64,000 nucleotides of DNA from Pseudomonas sputi. GTDB taxonomy: Bacteria > Pseudomonadota > Gammaproteobacteria > Pseudomonadales > Pseudomonadaceae. The position numbers were made by a program, and so were the translations under genes. Shown in pieces: positions 1-9,078 of this stretch. Location: the NCBI RefSeq assembly GCF_021603585.1, contig NZ_BQHI01000006.1, positions 186,001 to 250,000 of the forward strand. The letters run 5' to 3'. Positions within the stretch are counted from its first letter, which is position 1. Each line of letters begins with the position of its first letter. A model generated the notes under the pieces. It searched no databases and was not told the DNA's origin. It saw only the letters and a program-made list of their open reading frames with translations.

Positions 1-276
1 TTCTACACCGGCGAATGGCGCAAGGCTTTTCCCCATCCGGCGTTCGGCCCGTTACAGGCGCAGCATTTCCAGCACGGGCATACCGGCGCGCCGGAAGATG
101 TGATTTTCAACCGGGTGCGATCCACCAGCTTCATTGCCGCGTTGAGCGATCAGCAGCGCGCGAAGATCGATGCGCAGATTGCCGAGCTGATTGCCGGCGA
201 GCCGCAGTTGCGGGGCAGGGAGGTGGTGACCGTGCCTTACGAGACCGCTGCCTTCGTTGCGCTGAAGAACGGCTAG
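1..276 (+). CDS. C-terminal end of a class I SAM-dependent methyltransferase (5' part outside window)
   Basis: The frame is open from the first base and ends at TAG 274-276, giving the last 91 residues of a protein whose start lies upstream. The tail carries a stretch reading FNRVRSTSFIAAL followed by a charged helix and a closing VPYETAAFVALKNG. This pattern is typical of the C-terminal cap of UbiE/COQ5-like small-molecule methyltransferases. The SAM-binding glycine motif is not in the window, so substrate and exact family cannot be given. It ends 82 bases before the next gene on the same strand. Confidence 0.6.
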   Translation, partial: FYTGEWRKAFPHPAFGPLQAQHFQHGHTGAPEDVIFNRVRSTSFIAALSDQQRAKIDAQIAELIAGEPQLRGREVVTVPYETAAFVALKNG

Positions 277-358
277 AGTCCCGCATTTGGCCGAACCGCC
301 GTGCTGATGCCTTGTTATAGTTCGGGCCTCATCTTCAGCCCGGTAAAGGATTTCTGCC

Positions 359-1171
359 ATGACTCAATACACCGCCTTCAGCGTCGAACTGGCCGACAAC
401 ATCGCCCATGTGCAGATCAACCGGCCGGAAAAGATCAACTCGATGAACGCCGCGTTCTGGAGCGAAATCGTCGAGGTGTTCCAGTGGATCGACGACACCG
501 ACGAAGTGCGGGTGGTGGTGCTCAGTGGTGCCGGCAAACACTTTTCCTCGGGCATCGACCTGATGATGCTGGCCGGTGTGGCCAATGAGCTGGGCAAGGA
601 CGTGGGCCGCAACGCGCGCCTGTTGCGCAAAAAGATCCTGACCCTGCAAGCCTCGTTCAATGCTGTCGACAATTGCCGCAAACCGGTACTGGCGGCGATC
701 CAGGGTTACTGCCTGGGCGGCGCCATCGACCTGATCGCGGCCTGCGACATGCGCTACGCCGCCGAAGACGCGCAGTTCTCGATCAAGGAAATCGACATCG
801 GCATGGCGGCTGACGTCGGCACCCTGCAACGGTTGCCACGGATCATCGGTGACGGCATGCTGCGTGAGCTGGCTTACACCGGTCGCACCTTTGGCGCCGA
901 AGAAGCGCGCAGCATCGGTCTGGTCAATCGCGTCTACAGCGACAAGGACAGCCTGATCGAAGGCGTGATGGACATTGCCCGGGACATCGCCGGCAAGTCG
1001 CCGATCGCGGTCACCGGCACCAAGGAAATGATCAGCTACATGCGCGACCATCGCATCGACGACGGTCTTGAGTACGTTGCCACCTGGAACGCCGCCATGC
1101 TGCAATCCAACGACTTGCGCGTGGCCATGGCCGCCCATATGAGCAAACAGAAACCCGAATTTCTGGATTGA
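359..1171 (+). CDS. Crotonase-family delta(3,5)-delta(2,4)-dienoyl-CoA isomerase-like protein
   Basis: A 270-residue crotonase. The oxyanion-hole segment SGAGKHFSSGIDL lies near residue 60 and a second glycine-rich segment CLGGAID near 118-124. The acidic residues D124, E144 and D152 match in identity and spacing the three acids described for mammalian dienoyl-CoA isomerase (ECH1), and KEIDIGMAADVGTLQRLP is very close to the ECH1 signature. It therefore probably shifts double bonds of 3,5-dienoyl-CoA during oxidation of unsaturated fatty acids rather than hydrating enoyl-CoA. AAAGGA lies about 7 bases before the ATG. nudC follows after 6 bases, so the two are probably co-transcribed. Confidence 0.8.
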   Translation: MTQYTAFSVELADNIAHVQINRPEKINSMNAAFWSEIVEVFQWIDDTDEVRVVVLSGAGKHFSSGIDLMMLAGVANELGKDVGRNARLLRKKILTLQASFNAVDNCRKPVLAAIQGYCLGGAIDLIAACDMRYAAEDAQFSIKEIDIGMAADVGTLQRLPRIIGDGMLRELAYTGRTFGAEEARSIGLVNRVYSDKDSLIEGVMDIARDIAGKSPIAVTGTKEMISYMRDHRIDDGLEYVATWNAAMLQSNDLRVAMAAHMSKQKPEFLD

Positions 1172-1177
1172 GAAACC

Positions 1178-2008
1178 ATGACATCTCGCTGGACCACTGC
1201 AGTACTGGACACCGATCAACCTGGCGGCTGGGCCGTGGCGCGCAGCCCCGAGGGTTTCCTGTTCGATGACAACGGCGCGCTGTTCCCCCGGGAATGGCTC
1301 AAGCGTCAGGACTTGTCGATTCTTGCCGAGCACGGCATTGGTCACCTCGATGGCGAACCGGTGTATCTGCTGGAACTGCACAGCGCCAGCGAGGTGCCGG
1401 GCTGCAACTGGAAAGGCCTGCGGGCGTTCATGCTCGATGGCGATCACACGATCTACAAGGTCCTGGGATACGCGGCGCAAATCGGGACCTGGGCCCGTGA
1501 GCACCGTTTCTGCGGCAATTGCGGTCAGGCCATGACCCAGGTGCCACGGGAGCGGGCGATGTATTGCCAGCCTTGCGATCTGCGCAGTTATCCGCGCATT
1601 TCGCCGAGCATGATCGTGCTGGTGACCCGTGGCGATGAAGTCCTGCTGGCGCGCTCACCGCGTTTCGTCACCGGGGTCTACAGCACGCTGGCCGGGTTTG
1701 CCGAACCGGGGGAGTCGGCCGAGGATTGCCTGATTCGCGAAGTGCGCGAGGAAGTGCAGATCGAGGTGAAGAACATTCAGTACATGGGCAGCCAGTGCTG
1801 GCCGTTTCCACACTCGATGATGCTCGGCTTCCATGCCGAATACGCCGGTGGCGAGATTGTCTGCCAGGAAGACGAGATCGAAGACGCCCAGTGGTTCAAC
1901 GTGCACGATTTGCCGCCGTTGCCGGCGTCAAAATCGATTGCCCGGTACCTGATCGATGTCTACGTGGCGCGGCGCTTAGGCCACGCTGAACCAGTGCTGC
2001 CAGGCTAG
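1178..2008 (+). CDS. nudC: NADH pyrophosphatase / NAD-cap RNA hydrolase NudC
   Basis: A 276-residue Nudix hydrolase of the usual NudC length. It has a four-cysteine zinc site (CGNCG, then YCQPC about 18 residues later) and a Nudix box that starts GFAEPGES and ends [10 protein letters not shown]. The family signature downstream reads SQCWPFPHS where E. coli has SQPWPFP. NudC cleaves NAD(H) to NMN(H) and AMP and removes NAD caps from RNA. The 3' end overlaps the convergent TSUP gene by 33 bases, which is unusual enough to make an antisense 3' overlap likely in the two transcripts. Confidence 0.93.
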   Translation: MTSRWTTAVLDTDQPGGWAVARSPEGFLFDDNGALFPREWLKRQDLSILAEHGIGHLDGEPVYLLELHSASEVPGCNWKGLRAFMLDGDHTIYKVLGYAAQIGTWAREHRFCGNCGQAMTQVPRERAMYCQPCDLRSYPRISPSMIVLVTRGDEVLLARSPRFVTGVYSTLAGFAEPGESAEDCLIREVREEVQIEVKNIQYMGSQCWPFPHSMMLGFHAEYAGGEIVCQEDEIEDAQWFNVHDLPPLPASKSIARYLIDVYVARRLGHAEPVLPG

Positions 2009-2755
2009 ACGCACGGTCAACCCCAACACCACGGTGATGAACACCGGACGAATGAACTTGGCGCCGCCGCTGATCGCGGTGCGCGCCCCGAAGAATGCGC
2101 CGACCATCACCGACAGGCCCATGCTCAGGCCGATGATCCAGTCCACCTGCCCGGAAAACACGAACACCGACAGCGCCGCAATGTTGCTGACGAAGTTCAT
2201 GCTGCGCGCCACGCCGCTGGCCTTGACCAGATCGATGGGGTACAGCAACAGGCTGCTGACCGTCCAGAACGCACCAGTGCCGGGGCCGGCCACGCCGTCG
2301 TAGAAACCGAGGCTGAAGCCCTGGGTCGATTGCCATTTCTTCTTGATCGGTGCGTCGCTGTCCAGCGGCGCTTTCGGCGTGCCACCAAACAACAGGTACA
2401 GGCCGCAAGCGAAGACGATCACCGGCAGCATCTTGTTCAGCCATTCCGCCGGCAGATAGTGGGCGACAATGGCGCCGGTCAGCGCGCCGACCAGGGTGCC
2501 GACGATGGCGTGCATCCACTGCCTGGGATGAAACAGCTTGCGCCGATAGAAGGTGAAACTGGCGGTGGCCGATCCGAAGGTCGAACTCAACTTGTTGGTG
2601 CCCAGCACCAGATGCGGCGGCAGACCGGCGGTGAGCAACGCCGGTGTGGTCAACAGACCGCCACCGCCAGCAATGGCGTCGATGAATCCGGCAATGAAAG
2701 CGACAAGGGCCAGAACGGCCAGGGTGGTGAGGTCAACACTGAGTTCGAAAGGCAT
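1976..2755 (-). CDS. TSUP (TauE/SafE) family membrane permease
   Basis: A 259-residue hydrophobic protein with about eight predicted membrane segments. The N-terminal repeat has the characteristic [19 protein letters not shown] and later [12 protein letters not shown], both typical of TSUP permeases. Members export or import small sulfur-containing anions such as sulfite or sulfoacetate, but the substrate here cannot be read from sequence. The gene converges on nudC and overlaps its end by 33 bases. No sulfur-metabolism genes are next to it. Confidence 0.82.
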   Translation of the reverse strand: MPFELSVDLTTLAVLALVAFIAGFIDAIAGGGGLLTTPALLTAGLPPHLVLGTNKLSSTFGSATASFTFYRRKLFHPRQWMHAIVGTLVGALTGAIVAHYLPAEWLNKMLPVIVFACGLYLLFGGTPKAPLDSDAPIKKKWQSTQGFSLGFYDGVAGPGTGAFWTVSSLLLYPIDLVKASGVARSMNFVSNIAALSVFVFSGQVDWIIGLSMGLSVMVGAFFGARTAISGGAKFIRPVFITVVLGLTVRLAWQHWFSVA

Positions 2756-2918
2756 GGAATCGGCTTATTCGGCAGGTTGCAGAGCTGGGCTGCGGGGAGG
2801 GCCGTCATGTTACTCATTTCCAGGTGTTGCGGCGACCTGTCTCGGCTCTGTCAGCGAGCCTTTGCCAATCCAAGGGTTATCTACGATCTTCGTCAATCAG
2901 ACATGATCAGCTGAGAAA

Positions 2919-2949
2919 CTGCAGGGGCTGCTGAGTGCAGCCCCTGCAG
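2919..2949 (-). terminator. Hairpin downstream of the DUF1348 gene
   Basis: A perfect 13-bp inverted repeat, CTGCAGGGGCTGC and its complement, separated by a 5-base loop. It starts 9 bases after the stop of the leftward DUF1348 gene. Reading leftward the stem is followed by only a short T stretch, so it is a probable but not textbook intrinsic terminator. Confidence 0.65.
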
Positions 2950-2957
2950 ATACATTT

Positions 2958-3437
2958 TTACAGACCCAGTTCGGACAACCCCGGATGGTCATCCGGGCGT
3001 CGGCCCAGCGGCCAGTGGAACTTGCGTTCGCTTTCCTTGATCGGCATGTCGTTGATGCAGGCATAACGCTGGAACATCAGGCCGTGCTCGTCGAATTCCC
3101 AGTTCTCGTTGCCGTAGGAACGGAACCAGTTGCCCGAATCGTCGTGCCATTCGTAGGCGTAGCGCACGGCGATGCGGGTGTCGGAGTAGGCCCAGAGTTC
3201 CTTGATCAGGCGGTAATCCAGTTCCTTGGCCCATTTGCGGGTCAGGAAGCCCTTGGCTTCTTCGCGGTTGTTGGCGAACTCGGCGCGGTTACGCCATTTG
3301 GTGTCCAGGGTGTAGGCCAGCGACACGCGCTCCGGGTCGCGGGAGTTCCAGCCATCCTCGGCCAGGCGAACTTTTTCAATGGCTGATTCACGGTTGAACG
3401 GTGGCAATGGCGGACGAACTTCGGCTGCAGTAGACAT
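2958..3437 (-). CDS. DUF1348 / NTF2-like small protein
   Basis: A 159-residue soluble protein with a cone-shaped NTF2-like (SnoaL) pattern: an N-terminal helix around [18 protein letters not shown], then WRNRAEF, and beta strands rich in aromatic residues ([18 protein letters not shown]). This matches the DUF1348 family, whose biochemical role is unknown. It lies 53 bases downstream of a TetR regulator on the same strand, so the two probably form an operon under TetR autoregulation. There is no signal peptide. Confidence 0.8.
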   Translation of the reverse strand: MSTAAEVRPPLPPFNRESAIEKVRLAEDGWNSRDPERVSLAYTLDTKWRNRAEFANNREEAKGFLTRKWAKELDYRLIKELWAYSDTRIAVRYAYEWHDDSGNWFRSYGNENWEFDEHGLMFQRYACINDMPIKESERKFHWPLGRRPDDHPGLSELGL

Positions 3438-3490
3438 GTTTGTCTCCCGATCTATTAACAGTTAAACAACGTGTCAGGCTTATTAAGGCG

Positions 3491-4057
3491 TTACAGGTCC
3501 AATAACTTTCGCGCCATGCATTGCGCATTATCGGCGGCACTGTGATCACCCATCACAAGCGCTACGGTAATGGCGCCGTCAATCAGGATCAGCAATTGTT
3601 TGGCCAGCAACTGCGGGTCCTCGGCACCATGTTCGGTACACAACTCGCACACGTAGTCGAGCAGTTTCTGTTTGTGGTCTTTGGCGACCTGGCGGACCGG
3701 ATCCTCGGGATCGCCGGTCTCGCCACTGGTATTGATGAAGGCGCAGCCCCGGAAGCCTTCCGAGGCGAACCAGCCCTTGAGCACGGTGAACAGGTTGAGC
3801 AGGCGATCGGCCGGGGTCTCGGCCTGATCGACGGCGCTTCTGTACCAGTGCATCCAGCGCACGTCGCGGCGTTGCAGGGCGGCGACGGTCAACTCCTCCT
3901 TGTTGGTGAAGTAGCGATAGATACTTTTTCTGGAAACACCGGCGGTTTTCACCAGAAGATCCATCCCGGTGGCAGCGATGCCACTCTTGTAGATCAACTT
4001 TTCGGTGACATCCAGAATGATGTCTCGGGTCGTGTCGTTGCTAGTGATTTCGTTCAT
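3491..4057 (-). CDS. TetR/AcrR family transcriptional regulator
   Basis: A 188-residue regulator. The N-terminal helix-turn-helix spans roughly residues 10-55 and includes GVSRKSIYRYFTNKEEL, the TetR recognition helix. The C-terminal ligand domain contains a GCAFINTSGE segment common in TetR_C subfamilies that sense electrophiles or small organics. A perfect 20-bp palindrome lies 10 bases upstream of the start codon, the expected place for an autoregulatory operator. The downstream DUF1348 gene is the obvious co-regulated target. Confidence 0.9.
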   Translation of the reverse strand: MNEITSNDTTRDIILDVTEKLIYKSGIAATGMDLLVKTAGVSRKSIYRYFTNKEELTVAALQRRDVRWMHWYRSAVDQAETPADRLLNLFTVLKGWFASEGFRGCAFINTSGETGDPEDPVRQVAKDHKQKLLDYVCELCTEHGAEDPQLLAKQLLILIDGAITVALVMGDHSAADNAQCMARKLLDL

Positions 4058-4066
4058 GTGGCGTAC

Positions 4067-4086
4067 AGTAGAACGATCGTTCTACT
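4067..4086. promoter_or_regulatory. Perfect 20-bp palindrome, candidate TetR operator
   Basis: AGTAGAACGATCGTTCTACT is identical to its own reverse complement. It sits between the TetR start codon (4057) and the pssA side of the intergenic region. Length, symmetry and location fit a TetR dimer site covering the tetR promoter. Confidence 0.7.
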
Positions 4087-4110
4087 TGGTCAAGCAATTA
4101 TTTTTTGATC

Positions 4111-4218
4111 GATCCCACGCTGTGCGTGGGAATGCCTCGAGGGACGTTCTGCGTTCCATCTCTGGAAGGGACGCGGAGCGTCCCGGGCTGCATTCCCACG
4201 CAGGGCCCGGGAACGATC
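4111..4218. repeat. Cluster of Pseudomonas-type intergenic palindromes (CCCACGC-N3-GCGTGGG and GGGACGC-N3-GCGTCCC)
   Basis: Four palindromic units in about 100 bases: TCCCACGC-TGT-GCGTGGGA (4113-4131), a degenerate GGGACG/GCGTTCC unit (4141-4157), GGGACGC-GGA-GCGTCCC (4168-4184), and TTCCCACG...CCCGGGAA (4193-4213) followed by CGATCAT. Related units recur at 11154, 16911, 24565, 24590 and 45366. It fills most of the gap between tetR and pssA. Confidence 0.8.
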
Positions 4219-4297
4219 ATTACAGACGCTCACAAGACCCGAAGGAGTTGATGGTGTAAGCTCTCGGGTTCTTCGGATTCGACCCATTGCGAGCCCT

Positions 4298-5641
4298 ATG
4301 CCGTTGCTTTTCAAACGCTCTCTGCTGCCCAAACTGCGCAGCTTTCCGCTGACCGCCGAGGCCGTGACGATCCTGCCCGGCGCCGCCGATTTCCGCCGTT
4401 GCCTGCTGGAGAAAATCGCCCAGGCGACCCAGCGCATCTACCTCGTCGCGCTCTATCTGCAACACGATGAGGCCGGCCAGGAAATTCTCGATGCCTTGCA
4501 CGCCGCCAAACTCAAGCGTCCCGAGCTTGAAATCGCGGTGGTCGTCGACTGGCTGCGGGCCCAGCGCGGCTTGATCGGTGCCGGCAAGCAGCCGGGCAAC
4601 TCGGCGTGGTATCAGGAGATGACCCGTACCCACCCGAGCGTGGTGCCGGTCTACGGCGTGCCGGTACAGACTCGCGAGCTGTTCGGCGTGCTGCACTTGA
4701 AGGGCTTCGTGATCGACGATTGCGTGGTCTACAGCGGTGCGAGCCTGAACAACGTCTATCTGCACAAATTCGACAAGTACCGTTTCGACCGTTATCACGT
4801 GCTGCAGAGCCGTGAACTGGCGGACTCGATGCACCATCTGGTCAAGCACGGCCTGATCGAATCGAAAGCGGTGCATCGCCTCGACCTGCCGAACCTGCCG
4901 ACCACCCGCAGCCTGCGCAACGACATCGGCGACCTGCGCAGCCGCCTCAAATATGCGGCGTACGACACCAGCGCCGGCAGCACGGCGCACACGGGTCTGT
5001 CGGTCAGTCCGTTGCTCGGCGTGGGCAAGAACAACCCGCTGAACCGGGTGATTCTGGAACTGATCGCCAGTGCGCAGAAGCAACTGACCATCTGCACGCC
5101 GTACTTCAACCTGCCGCTTGGCGTGATCCGCGAGATCAACCGGGCGCTGGCGCGCGGCGTGAAGATCGACATCGTGGTCGGCGACAAGACGGCCAACGAT
5201 TTCTACATCCCGCCGAGCGAGCCGTTCAAGGTCATTGCCGCGCTGCCGTATCTCTACGAGATCAGCCTGCGCCGTTTCGCCAAGCGCCATCAACGCAACA
5301 TCGACAGCGGCCAGTTGAACCTGCACCTATGGCGCGAGGGCGACAACAGCTATCACCTCAAGGGCATGTGGATCGACCAGCGCTACACGCTGCTGACCGG
5401 CAACAACCTGAACCCGCGGGCGTTCCGTCTGGATCTGGAAAACGCCTTGCTGATCGATGATCCGAAAGGCGAGTGGCTGGAACCGCGCCGTGCGGAGCTG
5501 GCGAACATCTTCGTTCACACCACGCGGATCGCACGTTTCCAGGATCTGGAAGCCTTGCCGGATTACCCGGCGGGTGTGGCCAAGTTCCTCAAGCGCGTGA
5601 GCCGGGTGCGGGTCGAGCGGTTGCTCTATCGCATTCTCTAA
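4298..5641 (+). CDS. pssA: CDP-diacylglycerol-serine O-phosphatidyltransferase (phosphatidylserine synthase, PLD type)
   Basis: A 447-residue member of the phospholipase D superfamily, nearly the same length as E. coli PssA (about 450). Two HKD catalytic motifs are present: HLKGFVID (H133, K135, D140) and HLKGMWID (H353, K355, D360). Other long PssA-type blocks are recognisable, such as LTICTPYFNLP, VGDKTANDFYIP and TGNNLNPRAFRLDLENA. The enzyme makes phosphatidylserine, the precursor of phosphatidylethanolamine, at the inner membrane surface. It is a single-gene unit closed by a strong terminator at 5653-5693. Confidence 0.93.
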   Translation: MPLLFKRSLLPKLRSFPLTAEAVTILPGAADFRRCLLEKIAQATQRIYLVALYLQHDEAGQEILDALHAAKLKRPELEIAVVVDWLRAQRGLIGAGKQPGNSAWYQEMTRTHPSVVPVYGVPVQTRELFGVLHLKGFVIDDCVVYSGASLNNVYLHKFDKYRFDRYHVLQSRELADSMHHLVKHGLIESKAVHRLDLPNLPTTRSLRNDIGDLRSRLKYAAYDTSAGSTAHTGLSVSPLLGVGKNNPLNRVILELIASAQKQLTICTPYFNLPLGVIREINRALARGVKIDIVVGDKTANDFYIPPSEPFKVIAALPYLYEISLRRFAKRHQRNIDSGQLNLHLWREGDNSYHLKGMWIDQRYTLLTGNNLNPRAFRLDLENALLIDDPKGEWLEPRRAELANIFVHTTRIARFQDLEALPDYPAGVAKFLKRVSRVRVERLLYRIL

Positions 5642-5652
5642 TACCGGCCCAC

Positions 5653-5693
5653 AAAAAATCCCCCGAACGCAGGACGCGTCCGGGGGATTTTTT
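5653..5693. terminator. Bidirectional intrinsic terminator between pssA and efeM
   Basis: A 13-bp perfect inverted repeat (AAAAAATCCCCCG and its complement) with a 15-base loop. It has a T run on either strand's exit side, so it can stop pssA from the left and the efe operon from the right. Confidence 0.92.
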
Positions 5694-5704
5694 ATGCGCA
5701 GAAC

Positions 5705-6529
5705 TCAGTTCAGACCGAGCTTGCCACGCAATGTCGACAGGTCTTCGGCCAGGGTATTGACCGGGCCGACCAGTGCCTTGCGGTCGTTGTCCTTCACTTT
5801 GTCATACGTTTCGAAACCGCCATCCTTGGTCTTGTACTTGGCCAGGATCTTGTCCACGGTGGCGAAGTTCTTGTCGACTTTGGCGACAAAGGCCTTGTCC
5901 TGTTTCTCGATCTGCGGACGGAACAGGTCGACGATTTTCTTCGCGCCGTCGATGTTGCCTTGGAAGTCGTAGAGGTCGGTGTGGCTGTAACGGTCTTCTT
6001 CACCGGAAATCTTGGTCGCGGCGACTTCTTCGAGCAGTGCAGCGGCGCCGCCGACGACCTTTTCCGGCGGGAAGGTCAGGCCGGCGACGCGGGTCTGCAG
6101 GTCTTTCACGTCCTTGTTCAGGCCGTCCGCCAGGGCGTCGAGACCCTGGGTGCTCTTTTCCGAGAACAGCGAGTATTCGATGCGGTGGAAACCTGTGAAA
6201 TCTTCGGCTTTCACGCCTTGCTCGTGGTCGTCGACGCGGGAGTCGATGGACGCGTCGAGGTCACTGAACAGCTCGGCGATCGGCTCGATCGACTCGTAAT
6301 AAACGCGGGTCGGCGCGTAGAGCTTCTGCGCGGTGGCCAGGTCGCCTTTTTTCACCGCGTCGGTGAACTGCTGGGTGTGGCCGGCGAGTTCATCCAGTTG
6401 TTCGGTGACGTAGATCTTGTAGTCCGACACTGGCCCCACCAGATCCAGTGGCGCGGTCGCGGCGAACGCCGACAGAGGGGTGTTGAGCAAACCTAAGGTC
6501 AGCAATAACGCGAGGGGCGTCTTTTTCAT
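5705..6529 (-). CDS. efeM: EfeM-like periplasmic M75 (imelysin-type) iron-uptake protein without cupredoxin domain
   Basis: A 274-residue exported protein starting [15 protein letters not shown] with a cleavable signal peptide ending near AFA-ATA. A frame exists up to 6625, but that extension lies inside efeB; the ATG at 6529 is preceded by GGAG and begins the signal peptide. The single M75 domain carries the HxxE motif ([10 protein letters not shown]). It lacks the N-terminal cupredoxin domain found in EfeO, matching the EfeM type described in Pseudomonas syringae. It is the last gene of efeUOBM and probably helps deliver iron in the periplasm. Confidence 0.88.
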   Translation of the reverse strand: MKKTPLALLLTLGLLNTPLSAFAATAPLDLVGPVSDYKIYVTEQLDELAGHTQQFTDAVKKGDLATAQKLYAPTRVYYESIEPIAELFSDLDASIDSRVDDHEQGVKAEDFTGFHRIEYSLFSEKSTQGLDALADGLNKDVKDLQTRVAGLTFPPEKVVGGAAALLEEVAATKISGEEDRYSHTDLYDFQGNIDGAKKIVDLFRPQIEKQDKAFVAKVDKNFATVDKILAKYKTKDGGFETYDKVKDNDRKALVGPVNTLAEDLSTLRGKLGLN

Positions 6530-6554
6530 GGGGCGGCTCCTGATGTGACTGTTG

Positions 6555-7853
6555 TTATGCGGTGGTGTTGGATTGGGTGGCAGCCAGCAGCGAGCGACCG
6601 ATGAAGTCCTTGTCGCCCGTGACACCCGGCAGGGTGAAGAAGTAACCGCCGCCGACCGGCTTGAGGTATTCCTCCAGCGGTTCGCCGTTGAGGCGGGTCT
6701 GCACGGTGATGAAGCCTTTTTCCAGGTCGGCCTGGTAACAGATGAACAGCAGGCCCATGTCGAGCTGGCCGTTCTTGTTCACGCCGTTGGAGTAGTTGAA
6801 CGGCCGGCGCAGGATCAGGTTGGCCTGGCTCGCGGCGGTGCGCGGGTTGGCCAGGCGGATGTGCGCGTCGAGCTTGGTCAGCTTGCCTTCCGGGTCCTTG
6901 CTGTAGTCCGGGACTTCGGTTTCATGGCTGGCGCCCATCGGCGCACCGGTGGTTTTGACCCGGCCGATGATGCTTTCCTGCTCCTGCAACGGCGTGCGGT
7001 CCCAGCGTTCGACGAAATTGCGGATGATCCGCACCGCCTGGTAACTGCCGTGGGCCGCCCAGGCCGGTTCGTCACTGCCCGGTTGCACCCAGACGATGCG
7101 GTCCATGGCTTTGCCATCGTTGGAATCCGGGTTGGCCGAACCGTCGCGAAAGCCCAGAAAGTTACGCGCCGATTGCGCCGGTACACCGGGTTTGGCCGGG
7201 GCTTGCGGCGGCACGCTGCCTTCTTGTTTCCAGCGCACCAGCAACAGGTCCGGCAGGTTTTTCACGATGTCGCGCAGGGCGTGAATGTTGGTGTCGGCGG
7301 TGTTGGAGCAGAACTGCAGGCTCAGATCGCCATGGCAGCTGTCGGCTTCCAGCGCATCGTTGGGGAAACCGACCATGCGCACCAGACGCTTGGGTTTGAC
7401 GGACGCGAGGCCAAAGCGCTCATCGAACAACGATTCGCCGACGGACACGGTGATGGTCAGGTTGTCCGGCGTCACCACCGGGCCGAGGATGCCGGAGTCC
7501 GGTGGCGGCAGCTTCGGATCGATCTGCGCCACCGGGCCGCCCTTCATCAGGAACGCGATGCGCTCGTTGAGGGTGCGGAACAGGCGCTCGAGGTCGTCAC
7601 GGTCGCTGGCCAGCACATCGAACGACACCAGCATGCCGGCCGCCGGACGCGGGGTGACGATGCCGCTCTGGTGCACGCCATGAAAATCGTGATGGTCCTG
7701 GGTTTTGTCGCTGCTCGGCGCTTCGGTGACTTGCGCAGGCGCGGCGGCCATCGCCGGGCAGCTCAACGCCGTGCCGGCCAGGGCGACACCGGCGGCGCCC
7801 ATGCCCATCAGTACGCGGCGACGTTGCAGGTTGAAGTGTTCGGAATCGTTCAT
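6555..7853 (-). CDS. efeB: EfeB, Tat-exported Dyp-type haem peroxidase/deferrochelatase
   Basis: A 432-residue Dyp-type peroxidase. The N-terminus has a twin-arginine signal ([10 protein letters not shown], then a hydrophobic stretch ending near AMA), so the folded, haem-loaded enzyme is exported to the periplasm. The Dyp signature GFRDG with following SANPD is present in the C-terminal half, and closing residues around GGYFFTLPG fit the family. EfeB is thought to oxidise Fe(II) or to extract iron from haem for the EfeU permease. It sits 17 bases after efeO and 25 before efeM. Confidence 0.93.
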   Translation of the reverse strand: MNDSEHFNLQRRRVLMGMGAAGVALAGTALSCPAMAAAPAQVTEAPSSDKTQDHHDFHGVHQSGIVTPRPAAGMLVSFDVLASDRDDLERLFRTLNERIAFLMKGGPVAQIDPKLPPPDSGILGPVVTPDNLTITVSVGESLFDERFGLASVKPKRLVRMVGFPNDALEADSCHGDLSLQFCSNTADTNIHALRDIVKNLPDLLLVRWKQEGSVPPQAPAKPGVPAQSARNFLGFRDGSANPDSNDGKAMDRIVWVQPGSDEPAWAAHGSYQAVRIIRNFVERWDRTPLQEQESIIGRVKTTGAPMGASHETEVPDYSKDPEGKLTKLDAHIRLANPRTAASQANLILRRPFNYSNGVNKNGQLDMGLLFICYQADLEKGFITVQTRLNGEPLEEYLKPVGGGYFFTLPGVTGDKDFIGRSLLAATQSNTTA

Positions 7854-7870
7854 CGGTATTCGTCTTCTGC

Positions 7871-9070
7871 TTACAGGCCGGAGAGGCCGAGGGCGGGATC
7901 AATGGCGTCGAGGGCGTCGGCCAGAGCCTTGGCCTTGTCGGCGATCTGCTTGCGTTGCTCACCGTTGACGGTGTCGTAGCTGGCGTAGCCGTCCTTGACC
8001 TTGAAGCCGTTCAGCGTGGTATCGAAATCAGCCAGCGCGCCGTCGATTTTCGGCAGCAGGTCGGCGGCGGATTTGCTCAGCAGCGGGCGCAGCAATTCGA
8101 CGACTTTGTGCGCCGTCTCCAGGTTGGCTGCGAAGCCGTTGAGATCACCGTGGCTGTAGCGTTCCTCTTCGCCGCTGGCGGCGCGCACGTCGGCGAGGGT
8201 GTTGAGGTTGCGCACGACGATTTGCACCAGTTGTTCCGGCGGCAGCGACTGGGCCAGCAGTTGCTGTTTCAGCGTGGTGACGTTGTCGAGCAAGCCTTGG
8301 GCAATCGGTGTCAGGCCATCGAGTTTGCGTTGCTGGAACAGCGCGTATTCGAGGCGATGGAAGCCGACGAAGGCCGGATCCTGCTCGCGTTTTTCGAAGT
8401 AATCGGCGCGGGCGTTGATGCGGTTGTCCAGCTCCGCCAGGCGTTGTGCGGCCGGCGCCAGACGCTGATACGCGGCACGGGCCGGCAAATACGACGCCTG
8501 GGCCTGGGCCAGATCGCCGCTGTCGATGGCATGATTGAGCGCCGTCACGGCTTTGATCAGCGCGCTGCCCTGGCTGGCAAGGTAGACGCGAAATTCCGAC
8601 AACGGGCCGACGAAGGCCACCATCGATGGCTTGGCCTTGGCGGCCGCATCGGAGGCGGCGGTTGGCGTCACGTGCAGGGTGCCGCGCGGGTTGCTCAGCA
8701 GGCCGCAGGTGATGGCGTAGTCGCCGGGTTGCAGGTTGGCGTTGATGACCTGGCTCAGGCCCGGCGCGATGTTCTCGCGCTCTTCGATCACCAGCACGCC
8801 GTCGAGGATTTCCCATTCCACCGCCCGGTCGGAGCGGTTGACGATGCGGAAACTGGCGCGGCCGGCCGGCACCGTCAGGGCGTTCGGTTCGCAACGGTGC
8901 GGATGGATGTTCACCACCACTTCGTCGCGGTTGTGCTGACGTTTGGCGGCGGCCAGTTTCGAGGCGTAGTAGAACAGGCCACCGGCGGCGATCATCACGA
9001 CCACCGAACCGGCCACCGCCCAGCGCAAGGCGCGGGGAGGCGAGGCCTGAGGAGTATTAGGCTTTGACAT
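7871..9070 (-). CDS. efeO: EfeO, periplasmic cupredoxin plus M75 domain iron-uptake protein
   Basis: A 399-residue protein. The ATG at 9070 (MSKPNTPQ) is chosen over an upstream in-frame start at 9295, which would lie inside efeU. One hydrophobic segment near residues 16-34 acts as signal or anchor. Residues of about 50-135 form the cupredoxin-like domain ([15 protein letters not shown], later [10 protein letters not shown]). The rest is an M75 domain with HxxE in [10 protein letters not shown]. EfeO is the iron-binding partner of the EfeU permease. It follows efeU after 8 bases. Confidence 0.92.
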   Translation of the reverse strand: MSKPNTPQASPPRALRWAVAGSVVVMIAAGGLFYYASKLAAAKRQHNRDEVVVNIHPHRCEPNALTVPAGRASFRIVNRSDRAVEWEILDGVLVIEERENIAPGLSQVINANLQPGDYAITCGLLSNPRGTLHVTPTAASDAAAKAKPSMVAFVGPLSEFRVYLASQGSALIKAVTALNHAIDSGDLAQAQASYLPARAAYQRLAPAAQRLAELDNRINARADYFEKREQDPAFVGFHRLEYALFQQRKLDGLTPIAQGLLDNVTTLKQQLLAQSLPPEQLVQIVVRNLNTLADVRAASGEEERYSHGDLNGFAANLETAHKVVELLRPLLSKSAADLLPKIDGALADFDTTLNGFKVKDGYASYDTVNGEQRKQIADKAKALADALDAIDPALGLSGL

Positions 9071-9078
9071 GAAGGCCC

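Noticed and set aside
335-1504. A 389-codon minus-strand frame over the isomerase-like crotonase gene
   Set aside because: Antisense shadow; the plus-strand crotonase and NudC motifs are decisive.
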